Shown: piece by piece, positions 26,094 through 33,735 of the stretch | Numbering within the stretch: the first letter of the stretch is position 1 | Layout of the letters: every line of letters starts with the position of its first letter | NCBI GenBank assembly: GCA_965140735.1 | Contig: OZ223306.1 | Location: forward strand, 2,852,001-2,916,000 | DNA: 64,000 bases | Direction: 5' to 3' | Source of the DNA: Fusibacter_A sp965140735 | GTDB lineage: Bacteria > Bacillota > Clostridia > Peptostreptococcales > Acidaminobacteraceae | Program-made: the position numbers and the translations under genes | Notes under the pieces: generated by a model | What the model saw: the letters and a program-made list of their open reading frames with translations, nothing else | Databases searched by the model: none | What the model was told of the DNA's origin: nothing

Positions 26094-26684
26094 ATGCAAA
26101 AAATAACAAACCGTGCTAAGCAGGCTGAAATCACAAAGAATAGAATCTACGAATGTGGCGTTGAGCTCATAACCAAACACGGCTTTGATGGTGTTACCAT
26201 TGATCAGATTGCAAAAAAAGCGGGCGTTTCAGTTGGCACTTACTATTATTACTACAAGACAAAGTATGATCTTTTCGGCAAGATGTTCAAGAAAGCTGAC
26301 GATTATTTTTTGGAAGAGGTAGAAGGCCATTTAGTCGTTGGAAAGAGCTATGATCAAGTCATTGAATTCTTTGAAAAATACGTCGAGTTTAATTATCTAA
26401 ATGGTCTAGATATAGTGAAAAAGCTGTATACTTCAAATAATAAAATGTTTATTACCAAAGGCCGAGTAATGCAAATAATCTTAGAAAATATAATCAAAGA
26501 AGGCCAAGCATTAGGGGAACTCTCAAATAGCCAAACTGCTGATGAAATAACACATATTTTGTTTATTGCGGCTAGAGGCGCAGTTTATGAATGGTGTCTA
26601 CATGATGGACAAATCGATCTCAAAGCGCTTATGAACTCTGTGATCTCACCTATGATTGAAGGGTTTAAAAGTCCGGGCTTTTAA
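26094..26684 (+). CDS. TetR/AcrR-family transcriptional regulator
   Basis: 196 residues. The N-terminal HTH reads GFDGVTIDQIAKKAGVSVGTYYYYYKTKYDLF, a textbook TetR helix-turn-helix with the YYYY turn; the C-terminal ligand domain is unspecific. It stands 300 bp downstream of the flavin reductase behind its own promoter and terminator break, so it may control that gene or the efflux pump whose adaptor is now a pseudogene just downstream on the other strand. Ribosome binding site AAAGGAGCACTTGA. Confidence 0.92.
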   Translation: MQKITNRAKQAEITKNRIYECGVELITKHGFDGVTIDQIAKKAGVSVGTYYYYYKTKYDLFGKMFKKADDYFLEEVEGHLVVGKSYDQVIEFFEKYVEFNYLNGLDIVKKLYTSNNKMFITKGRVMQIILENIIKEGQALGELSNSQTADEITHILFIAARGAVYEWCLHDGQIDLKALMNSVISPMIEGFKSPGF

Positions 26685-26703
26685 TCCGCCAAGTTTTTTC
26701 AGA

Positions 26704-27198
26704 CTAAAGCTCTTTATTGAACAAAATCACCCTCTGTCTCTTTGGATTTTTTAAGCCGAATATAATTTCTTCAGCTTGTTCTATCAACACTTGCTTCATC
26801 GTCGTAGAAAGTTCTTGATGCTTTAATTGCAGCTCTGTAAGTTGTAGCTTCAAACTCGCTAGACTGCTGGTCGTATCATTCTTAAAAAGTGAATCCCCTT
26901 TTTCAACTGAGTCACCTAAATTAACATCTATCTATGAGATTTTTCCCTGTACTTGATTATAGCTAAGATCAAGCGTCTCATCTCGTGTAAATCCCATTAC
27001 AGAAACGTTCTCTCTTATTTCTCCTTGCAAGATTTCTGATACTTTGACATGTTTTCTCTTTTAAATGTCTTACTTAATAGCCCCACCACTTCTACTTTCC
27101 ACATCATGACCTCGCAAGATCACCAGAAGAACGGTTAATAAAAGACTCCCTATAAACCATTTTTTCTTATGCTTTAAAATGCTTGATTTAACAGTCAT
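26704..27198 (-). pseudogene. Decayed membrane-fusion (efflux RND/HlyD-type) adaptor gene with three in-frame stops
   Basis: Reading the minus strand from the ATG at 27198 gives one continuous frame of 165 codons with three internal stops (TAA, TAA, TAG) and no frameshift. The translation starts with a basic N-terminus and a membrane span (KKKWFIGSLLLTVLLVIL), continues with VKVSEILQGEIRENVSVMGF and GKIS then IDVNLGDSVEKGDSLF, the typical biotinyl-lipoyl-like entry of adaptor proteins, and a coiled-coil start (LKLQLTELQLKHQELS). It stops at about 165 codons, much shorter than the 350 or more of this family, so it is also truncated. No adjacent pump gene remains. Confidence 0.7.
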
Positions 27199-27206
27199 AG
27201 AAAACA

Positions 27207-27392
27207 ATGATGGATAGGTTTACTTGTAATCTATCGCATAAAGCAACCCGCGCTGATAACGAGACGAAAGTAGCCATCATTAAACAGAACAGTGATAAAT
27301 ACTCGATATCAGTAATGTATAACGTCCTGAACATTTCACAAAGTACGTCCTGCTATGAGTCTAAATTCTGTTTGAGCCTTGAAAAGTACTAA
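27207..27392 (+). pseudogene. IS3-family transposase (OrfB) N-terminal remnant
   Basis: The 61-codon frame contains VAIIKQNSDKYSISVMYNVLNISQSTSCYE, which matches the start of IS3/IS150-group OrfB (typical pattern: I...S.KYSI..MC.VL.ISRSTYY). It ends at a stop soon after. The matching C-terminal end is found at 28829-28951 in the same orientation. Confidence 0.6.
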
Positions 27393-27493
27393 GTTTTCCA
27401 ATTAACCGTTGAATATTAGAACAAAAAATGTTTTAATAACCCAGAAACATAATATGTAATTAAAGTTATTTTAATGTATTGAAGGAGATAATC

Positions 27494-28567
27494 ATGAACC
27501 GTAAAATTATTATAATATTTTGTATCCTATCAATTATAGTTTTATTTTGTGCTACACAAGTTAACAAATCTTTTGAGCAAAAAAAACAACTAATTGAATT
27601 AGCAAAAAAAGAGACAAATTTTGATGATAATGAAAATGAAGTTTTAGATAGTATAAGTACAATACAAATAAATGCTAAAGATTTAGAGGGACAAACACTG
27701 GATACTAATAACCTCAAGATATTCAAGAATTTGAAAACACTATACATAGATAACGTGAGAATCAGTAATATTGATGCTTTAAATACTATGGAAAATTTAA
27801 AGAATTTACAACTGTCAAACATTGACATTGATTCAGTTAATGCTTTAAAATCAGTATCACTCGTAAACTTACAACTACGGAATTGTAAATTCACTAATCT
27901 AGCCTTCGTAAAGAATTTAAATTCATTGAAGTTATTAGGAATATCTAATGATAGATATGAGAAGAATTCTATAATTTGTGATTTGAATGAATTGAAAGAA
28001 AACCAAAATTTGAACATACTCTATTTTTCAAATGTAAAAATAAATAATATTGAGAATTTATCTTTATTGAAAAATATTACCTCACTAGACTTAATCCAAT
28101 GCGACATAGAAAGTCTAGACTTTCTAACGGAATTAAAAAAATTAAAATCACTAACCTTCAAAGAGAGCAGCATTAAGAATCTTACAGCTTTAGGTAAAGT
28201 TAAAACTTTAGCACATTTAGATTTAGAAAAAAATGACATCCATAATGTAGATGAAATTGTAAATTTAAATAATCTTATTGAATTAAATTTAAGTCATAAT
28301 CCAATTTCTAATATTTCGCCTTTGAAAAGATTAAAGCACATCCAAATATTAAAGTTGTATGAAACCAATGTTTCTGATATATCAGTAATTTTAAACTTTC
28401 CAGAAATTAATATTATCGATATAAGAAATACAAATATAAAAAACCTTAACTTCTTAGCGAATTATCCAAAAGACTTAGAAATATATCTAAATTTAGAGAA
28501 CATTGAAAATATAGAGCAATTGGAAAATAATAAAAAGCTGCATATTTTCGAAGAATTTATTGGATAG
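27494..28567 (+). CDS. Leucine-rich repeat protein, membrane-anchored or secreted
   Basis: 357 residues. The N-terminus (NRKIIIIFCILSIIVLFCATQV) is a signal anchor or signal peptide. From about residue 60 it is built of internalin-like LRR units of about 22 residues with L..L..L.L.N..I..I..L pattern; at least ten can be counted. There is no LPXTG or other wall anchor at the C-terminus (ends HIFEEFIG). The start at 27494 has GAAGGAGATAATC upstream. It is more AT-rich and asparagine/lysine-rich than its neighbours and lies between two ends of a decayed IS3 transposase, which suggests lateral acquisition. Function, possibly binding or adhesion, is open. Confidence 0.8.
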   Translation: MNRKIIIIFCILSIIVLFCATQVNKSFEQKKQLIELAKKETNFDDNENEVLDSISTIQINAKDLEGQTLDTNNLKIFKNLKTLYIDNVRISNIDALNTMENLKNLQLSNIDIDSVNALKSVSLVNLQLRNCKFTNLAFVKNLNSLKLLGISNDRYEKNSIICDLNELKENQNLNILYFSNVKINNIENLSLLKNITSLDLIQCDIESLDFLTELKKLKSLTFKESSIKNLTALGKVKTLAHLDLEKNDIHNVDEIVNLNNLIELNLSHNPISNISPLKRLKHIQILKLYETNVSDISVILNFPEINIIDIRNTNIKNLNFLANYPKDLEIYLNLENIENIEQLENNKKLHIFEEFIG

Positions 28568-28628
28568 ATTGTAAGAATAAGCACCATCTTGGGTAAATAA
28601 ATCAATTTGAATTTCATATATTACTCAT

Positions 28629-28826
28629 CTAATTTTTTATAATAGTAGTCAGTAAGACAAACGACAACCCATTTATCTTACTGATTGTCACAATACTATT
28701 AAACCTATTTGCTGTGATCATGTTATATATAGGACCACCATCAGCTTTCATCTCAGAAAGATGGTTATCTGGACTAACTTTAAATATCATAGCACAACTT
28801 GTAATTGCACATCCTTGTTTTTTCAT
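28629..28826 (-). pseudogene. Possible C39-like cysteine peptidase fragment
   Basis: A 65-codon frame starting MKKQGCAITSCAMIFK resembles the catalytic-cysteine region of C39-like peptidases (GCAVTS.AMIL pattern), then degenerates. There is no ribosome binding site or signal peptide, and the length is far below a full domain, so I treat it as a fragment. The opposite strand also has an open frame here, which I consider a shadow. Low confidence. Confidence 0.3.
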
Positions 28827-28828
28827 AT

Positions 28829-28951
28829 AAGGCCTTTAAAAATGAGTTTGTATACCAAAAAATCTTTGAATCAATAGACCACTTAAAACTTGAGCTGTTT
28901 GATTTTGTGAACTGGTATAACAACCATCGGTTGCATTCGTCATTAGGATAA
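28829..28951 (+). pseudogene. IS3-family transposase (OrfB) C-terminal remnant
   Basis: Forty codons read KAFKNEFVYQKIFESIDHL and then KLELFDFVNWYNNHRLHSSLG before a stop, the unmistakable end of the IS150-group DDE transposase (pattern: FVNWYNN.R.HSSLGY). The catalytic Glu region upstream is gone. It is colinear with the N-terminal remnant at 27207. Confidence 0.75.
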
Positions 28952-29050
28952 GGTATATAGTAACTATAAGGTCAAGTAGAAAATCGGAGACCTTCATTTT
29001 ATTGGAAACGTTCGTTTTACTGACTATTTGACTTTTTATTCTCAGACTGC

Positions 29051-29079
29051 TTGCATCAGAAATCGTTTTCATGTAATCT
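29051..29079 (+). promoter_or_regulatory. Promoter of the secreted-protein gene, copy B of a repeated promoter element
   Basis: TTGCAT, 17 bp, TAATCT, identical hexamers and spacing to the copy at 25976-26004, with about 85 percent identity over 40 bp by eye. Confidence 0.55.
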
Positions 29080-29109
29080 ATTCATAGAATTGAATAGGAT
29101 GTGATTTTT

Positions 29110-30540
29110 ATGAAATGCTTCAAAAAAATAATAAGTTCTTTCTTTGTCATAGAAATGGCTTTAATAATTTGTTTTAACCCTTTATGTTTTGCGGATACAT
29201 ATATGAACTATTCCACTTCTAGTGTGCCACTTTCTATTTTCGACGGTCTTGAATATCGTGTCATCCAAGTCTATGAAATTGATGATAAAAGTGACTATTA
29301 TATCTGTGCAGAAGAACTTGAAAACTATGGTTTCTCCGTAACATGGAATCCTAAGGAAAGATGTACTCATATCGAATATACAGGCACTCGTAGCGATAAC
29401 CTAAAAGTAATGCCTCTATTACCTCAAGGGAAAATATACAGAAGTGATATTAAGATCTTTGTAAATAATATGGAAATGCAATCGTACAATGTAGGCGGTT
29501 ATACGCTTATTTCTTTAACGGACTTTAGCCAAGTTCACAACCTACTATTTCATGGTACCATGCCTTCTGATTGGGCAACAAATTATGTTTTAGACGCTTC
29601 TTATAATGGTATTTTTGACTTTTTTTATGAATCTCTCGATTTTGACATAGACGGTTTTCATGGCGATCATAAGCATAAATCCAGTATTAATTACCAGAAA
29701 AATATAACAGTCTCTGAATTTAATGATTTGCTCAATGCATTTTTGGATTTATATCACGAAAAATCATCAGATCGCAATTCTATCTATGACCTTCCGATTC
29801 AACAAAATCTCTTGTTTAAAGGTACTTCATTGGATAGTAATGCCATTGAGCAAGAAATAACCCGCGAAAACGCAAGTGTCATAATGATCAATGCACTCCA
29901 GTATGTATCAGCCCCACTTAAATCAGTAACTGCTCCTCTTGAGCAGTTTGATGAAGAAGACTTTAATGCCAATACCCTTGAGCCCTCAAAATTAGCATTT
30001 AAAAATGGTATTTTTACGCTAGATACAACTGGTCGGTTTAATCCAAAATCCACAGTAACACTAGAACAAACGCTTGTACTGCTCAGTAAATTAGGCTATA
30101 AATACGGTATTTTTGAAAAACGTCCTGAGTATAATTTTCAAAATTCTAGAGAGGCTCAAGCCTCCCGAGAGAGTACACTTTTTAAAAAAACTTACCTTCT
30201 AGATGATTTTTCTACACCTATAAAGTTGCTCCCCATTGAAAAAGAAACTATAGATCGATATATTTGCAATGTCAATGTAACTAACGATTCTATTATTATT
30301 GATTCAACTGCGCTTTTTTACTGGGTTAAATACCTACAGTCAGATTTTTTCACTTTTGGAGAAATCAAATGTTATAGTGATAACGGGATACAACAAAATA
30401 CAATTGGATATACCATCATAGATTATTTAGGACATGGGATTATTCGATATAAAATACCTCTTCCAGTTGATAAAAGCGAGATTCAAAATATTGTTATTAA
30501 GTCCAATAAGCTTGGCGTATATGAAATCAAAATGAACTAA
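29110..30540 (+). CDS. Secreted protein with copper-amine-oxidase-N/stalk-like and SLH-like segments
   Basis: 476 residues from the ATG at 29110; a GTG at 29101 is an alternative start. A signal peptide ends near LCFA-DTYM. The next 100 residues (YYICAEELENYGFSVTWNPKERCTHIEYTG) resemble the stalk or copper amine oxidase N-terminal domain found in clostridial surface proteins. A segment near residues 285-345 (LAFKNGIFTLDTTGRFNPKSTVTLEQTLVLLSKL) has the pattern of an SLH repeat (A...GI......G.F.P...VT..Q...LL). That suggests attachment to the cell wall polymer. The C-terminal 120 residues are unassigned. It is monocistronic, with its own promoter and terminator. Confidence 0.65.
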   Translation: MKCFKKIISSFFVIEMALIICFNPLCFADTYMNYSTSSVPLSIFDGLEYRVIQVYEIDDKSDYYICAEELENYGFSVTWNPKERCTHIEYTGTRSDNLKVMPLLPQGKIYRSDIKIFVNNMEMQSYNVGGYTLISLTDFSQVHNLLFHGTMPSDWATNYVLDASYNGIFDFFYESLDFDIDGFHGDHKHKSSINYQKNITVSEFNDLLNAFLDLYHEKSSDRNSIYDLPIQQNLLFKGTSLDSNAIEQEITRENASVIMINALQYVSAPLKSVTAPLEQFDEEDFNANTLEPSKLAFKNGIFTLDTTGRFNPKSTVTLEQTLVLLSKLGYKYGIFEKRPEYNFQNSREAQASRESTLFKKTYLLDDFSTPIKLLPIEKETIDRYICNVNVTNDSIIIDSTALFYWVKYLQSDFFTFGEIKCYSDNGIQQNTIGYTIIDYLGHGIIRYKIPLPVDKSEIQNIVIKSNKLGVYEIKMN

Positions 30541-30588
30541 TAAAAAGTAAATATGATTTTAAAACGCTTATAAAGCGCCTATTCAAAC

Positions 30589-30638
30589 AAAAAAGTCAAA
30601 CCTTACCACCATTTTGCGTAGTAAGGTTTGACTTTTTT
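30589..30638. terminator. Bidirectional terminator between the secreted-protein gene and sucD
   Basis: AAAAAAGTCAAACCTTAC pairs perfectly with GTAAGGTTTGACTTTTTT around a 13-base loop. It separates two convergent genes. Confidence 0.93.
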
Positions 30639-30721
30639 ATAGGGTTTTATTTTTTTAGTCGTACACATTTACATCCTGTATTTAATTAAAAGCTGTCTGT
30701 TTTTTTGCCTAATCTTATTGT

Positions 30722-32074
30722 CTACACAGCCCAAATCATTTCATCTGATTGAACTTCAACGTGTTCTCTGACGAGTCCAATCCTTGAAATGTTAATCAAG
30801 TGTTTGTAAGTAAAGTTTTCAGAGATCGAATTGTTACCCCAGCTGCCACAACCTAATGTCGTTGTAGGTGCAAATCCGTTGTAAAAACTACCCCCAGCAG
30901 TTGTTGCAGATGGTGCATTTACAACTAATCTTGAAACAGATAACGCCATACCTGTTTTTTTGATATTCACCAGATTATTAGAATGAATTGAAGCACTGTG
31001 ACCATTGCCTTCGAACTCTAAGTTGGTCTTAGCAATATGAATCGCTTCATCAATCGTCTTATATTTAAACGTAGACATCACAGGACACATTTTTTCCTTA
31101 CATAAGACATCTGCATTGCCAATGCCTTTTGCTTCTAATAAAATGACTTTTGTGTCCTCTGGAATTTCAACACCAGCTATTGCTGCAATCTGCTGAACTG
31201 ATTGACCCACAACCTCTTTATTGAGGTGATCTCCTTCAAATAACGTTGCTTTTAATTTTTCGTGCATTTGCGCATCTCTCACTAAAAAGGCACCATTTGC
31301 TTCAAATGCTTCTATCACTTCATCATAATCATCTTCATGAGCGATAATAGTTTGTTCTCCTGAACAGATGATCCCATTATCAAAAGCTCTACCAGTAATC
31401 ATCTTAATAGCCGTTTCGTTGAAATCTACATTTCTATCCACAATGCCTTGAACATTCCCAGCACCTACACCAAACGCTGGCTTACCTGATGAATAAGCCG
31501 CTTTTACCATGCCCATACCACCTGTGGCAACGACAACATCAACGGCTTGCATGAGTTCATTGGTGAGTTCAACAGACGGCTCTGTAATGATTTGAATCAA
31601 ATGCTTTGGTGCACCTAGTTTTGCTAATTTCTCGTTGATCAACGCCACTGTGTGCGCACTGCATTTTTTAGCTCTAGGATGTGGAGCAATGATAATGGCA
31701 TTTCTGCCCTTTAGAGCGAACATTGAGTTACACATTGGCGTTACAATTGGATTCGTTGTCGGCGAAACCGCACCTACCACACCGATTGGTTTGGCAATTT
31801 CAATGATATTAGTATCGGGATTATAGCTGATTTCATCAACGGATTTTTTGTCTTTAAGATCATTCCAAATGACTTTGGCTTTCCCTTTGTTTTTCTCCAC
31901 TTTATGCGCGTAAACGCCCATTTTTGTTTCATCCACAGCCATTTTTGCAAGCAACTCTGCATTATCATACACGACTTTACCAATCTCTCTAACGATACGA
32001 TCCACTTGTTCTTGATTATATGCTTCAAATTTCTTTTGAGCTATTCTAGCGTTTTTCATCATTTCATTAATCAT
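30722..32074 (-). CDS. sucD: CoA-acylating succinate-semialdehyde dehydrogenase
   Basis: 450-residue aldehyde dehydrogenase of the CoA-acylating family. It interconverts succinyl-CoA and succinate semialdehyde with NAD(P)H. It closely follows the C. kluyveri SucD pattern as I remember it: AQKKFEAYNQEQVDRIV, MCNSMFALKGRNAIIIAPHPRAKKCSAHTV, the catalytic cysteine in DNGIICSGEQ, CKEKMCPV, and TTLGCGSWGNNSISEN. Acetaldehyde or sulfoacetaldehyde dehydrogenases are related, but the adjacent 4-hydroxybutyrate dehydrogenase decides for succinate semialdehyde. It follows that gene by 14 bp under the same sigma-54 promoter. The pathway direction (succinate reduction or 4-hydroxybutyrate/GABA use) is not determined by sequence. 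Confidence 0.88.
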   Translation of the reverse strand: MINEMMKNARIAQKKFEAYNQEQVDRIVREIGKVVYDNAELLAKMAVDETKMGVYAHKVEKNKGKAKVIWNDLKDKKSVDEISYNPDTNIIEIAKPIGVVGAVSPTTNPIVTPMCNSMFALKGRNAIIIAPHPRAKKCSAHTVALINEKLAKLGAPKHLIQIITEPSVELTNELMQAVDVVVATGGMGMVKAAYSSGKPAFGVGAGNVQGIVDRNVDFNETAIKMITGRAFDNGIICSGEQTIIAHEDDYDEVIEAFEANGAFLVRDAQMHEKLKATLFEGDHLNKEVVGQSVQQIAAIAGVEIPEDTKVILLEAKGIGNADVLCKEKMCPVMSTFKYKTIDEAIHIAKTNLEFEGNGHSASIHSNNLVNIKKTGMALSVSRLVVNAPSATTAGGSFYNGFAPTTTLGCGSWGNNSISENFTYKHLINISRIGLVREHVEVQSDEMIWAV

Positions 32075-32088
32075 TTTGAACCCTCCTA

Positions 32089-33204
32089 TTAAAATAAACG
32101 GCTATAGATGCCACGGATATCCTCTTCAGTGAAATCAACATAGTTATTTGCTAATAATCTCTGTTGTCCAGTGATCACTTTTTCTGTAAAAAGATTAATC
32201 TCTTCACTTGTCATCCCATAACTTTTAAGTGGTTTTTTAGGTAATAATTGAGATAAAAAGATCTCAAGCGCATCAAATGCCTTTTCCTTTTCGCACTTGA
32301 GCGATTTAGAAAGAATTTCACAAAGGACTTCTATTTCGCCTTGTGGCTTAAGCTTCATATAATGTCTAAAAACTTCTGTGAAAAATTGATAATTGGCCTC
32401 GCCATGGGGGACATGGTATTTGCCACCAAGTGGATATGACATCGCATGAACTGCACCCACACCAGCACTTCCAAAAGCAATCCCAGCTAAGTTGCTTGCA
32501 ATCGCCATTTCATCAAATCTTTCAAAGCGATGTTTTTCACCTTTTTCAATAATTTCACTGTACACTTTTAAAATCATTTCAATGGCCTTTGTACTATATG
32601 TTTTCGTATAGACATTTGCCTTTGGCGATACATAGGACTCCACTGCGTGAATAAGTGCATCCACTGAACTGTAAAGATAAAAACTATATGGAAGCCCCAC
32701 CATCAAGCTTGGTACAAGAACCGCATCATCTGGTAATAAAAGATCATCTGCAAGCCCCATCTTCGTTTGCTTTGTGGTCAACTCTGCAATCGTAACATTA
32801 GTCACTTCGCTGCCTGTACCACAAGTCGTTGGCACTGCAATAAGTTGATGTCCTTTTACAAGTGGTATCTTTCTTTCAAAAGCATCTACAACATTCGTTA
32901 CATCCTTAAGGACCAAAAGTTTAGCGATATCTAGTATGGTGCCACCACCTACTGCAATGATTCTCTCAAAAGGTGCCTTTAAGGCTTCCTTTAAAATCGC
33001 ATTCATCATAATATCTGTGGGCTCACCTGTACCAAAAGCTTCTTGCATAATAGCTCTTGCCTTTAAATCAAGTGGCTTGATGAATGGATCGTAAAGAAAT
33101 CCGTTTGTAAGTATTAAATCTTTCTCACCAATTTGAAATTGCTCTGCAAAATCTGCAAAGTTATCAAATTGATGAATTTTTGTTTTCATCTTTAACAATT
33201 CCAT
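32089..33204 (-). CDS. 4hbD: 4-hydroxybutyrate dehydrogenase (iron-containing ADH family)
   Basis: 371 residues, the same length as the C. kluyveri enzyme. It reduces succinate semialdehyde to 4-hydroxybutyrate or the reverse. It has the NAD-binding loop IIAVGGGTILDIAKLL, PTTCGTGSEVTNVTIAEL, the metal ligands in SSVDALIHAVESYVSP, GVGAVHAMSYPLGGKYHVPHG (His ligands), and the closing GQQRLLANNYVDFTEEDI, all close to 4HbD rather than butanol dehydrogenase. Ribosome binding site AGGAGGTAAGTT. It is first in the sucD operon, behind a sigma-54 promoter at 33457-33472 with a leader of about 240 bases. Confidence 0.9.
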   Translation of the reverse strand: MELLKMKTKIHQFDNFADFAEQFQIGEKDLILTNGFLYDPFIKPLDLKARAIMQEAFGTGEPTDIMMNAILKEALKAPFERIIAVGGGTILDIAKLLVLKDVTNVVDAFERKIPLVKGHQLIAVPTTCGTGSEVTNVTIAELTTKQTKMGLADDLLLPDDAVLVPSLMVGLPYSFYLYSSVDALIHAVESYVSPKANVYTKTYSTKAIEMILKVYSEIIEKGEKHRFERFDEMAIASNLAGIAFGSAGVGAVHAMSYPLGGKYHVPHGEANYQFFTEVFRHYMKLKPQGEIEVLCEILSKSLKCEKEKAFDALEIFLSQLLPKKPLKSYGMTSEEINLFTEKVITGQQRLLANNYVDFTEEDIRGIYSRLF

Positions 33205-33225
33205 AACTTACCTCCTAAACCTGAT

Positions 33226-33391
33226 CTATTGATTTAAATTTCTAACATTTTCAGCGATTTTTTCGCTTAATTTCTCCTTGAATGCTACTCTGTCTTCTAA
33301 TCTTAGCGCTTCGCGTCTTAAATAAAGTCACAGGTTGCATAGCCTCTATTCTATTACCATCTGTCACAATACCAAGCCTTATTAATGTCAT
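33226..33391 (-). pseudogene. Short leader ORF upstream of 4hbD, frameshifted
   Basis: From the ATG at 33391 an open frame of 46 codons reads MTLIRLGIVTDGNRIEA and runs to 33251. A second frame over the same DNA ends at 33226 with a protein-like tail (LRREALRLEDRVAFKEKL then SEKIAENVRNLNQ), stopping 22 bases before the 4hbD start. Joining the two with one frame change near 33310 gives a plausible product of about 55 residues. I do not recognise the family. It could be a decayed gene, a sequencing error, or a regulatory leader. Confidence 0.35.
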
Positions 33392-33456
33392 AAACAACTC
33401 TCTTTTTTTATTTAGAATCATTTTAGTTGTTTATTTTTTAACACACTGTTTATACA

Positions 33457-33472
33457 AGCAATATGCGTGCCA
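33457..33472 (-). promoter_or_regulatory. Sigma-54 (-24/-12) promoter of 4hbD-sucD
   Basis: On the minus strand the site reads TGGCAC-GCATA-TTGCT, a full match to the consensus TGGCAC-N5-TTGCW. It lies about 250 bp upstream of 4hbD, downstream of a sigma-54 activator gene on the same strand. Confidence 0.88.
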
Positions 33473-33593
33473 ATTCCCTATGCAAGTTTAAAATTAAAAA
33501 CTTCATTTTCCAAACACACTGTATTTTAAACGTTTTTAAGTATTTTATTTTTATTCCAGTTTTATTTTTTTGAATCACTGCTTGCAAAAATAA

Positions 33594-33646
33594 AAAGACA
33601 ACTTAAATTTTAGATGCAATATTGCAACTAAAACAAATTGTCTTTA
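33594..33646 (-). terminator. Terminator of the sigma-54 activator gene, overlapping a possible activator site
   Basis: AAAGACAA and TTTTAG pair with CTAAAA and TTGTCTTT across the palindromic core TGCAATATTGCA. On the minus strand the stem is followed by TTTTTATTTTT. Confidence 0.7.
33616..33629 (-). promoter_or_regulatory. Candidate upstream activator sequence 1 for 4hbD-sucD
   Basis: TGCAATATTGCAAC contains the perfect palindrome TGCAATATTGCA. It shares TGC-N2-TATTGCAAC with the site at 33696 and lies about 150 bp upstream of the -24/-12 promoter, a usual distance for an enhancer. Confidence 0.5.
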
Positions 33647-33695
33647 TCCTTAAAGGGCTTTTGCGAGAACAGTTTGAGACTTTTTTAACAATAGT

Positions 33696-33709
33696 TGCGT
33701 TATTGCAAC
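33696..33709 (-). promoter_or_regulatory. Candidate upstream activator sequence 2 for 4hbD-sucD
   Basis: TGCGTTATTGCAAC is a near copy of site 1, with centres about 80 bp apart, and lies between site 1 and the stop of the activator gene. Confidence 0.5.
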
Positions 33710-33735
33710 GCGCTGTATTTTCGCAACACCCCCGT

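Noticed and set aside
27466..28017. 183-codon minus-strand frame rich in Phe, Ser and Lys
   Set aside because: Antisense to the LRR gene; the composition mirrors the repeat and no start signal is present.
28642..28830. Plus-strand open frame with a membrane-span-like translation
   Set aside because: No start codon in the first half and no ribosome binding site; the opposite strand carries the more convincing C39-like motif, so this is probably a complement shadow.
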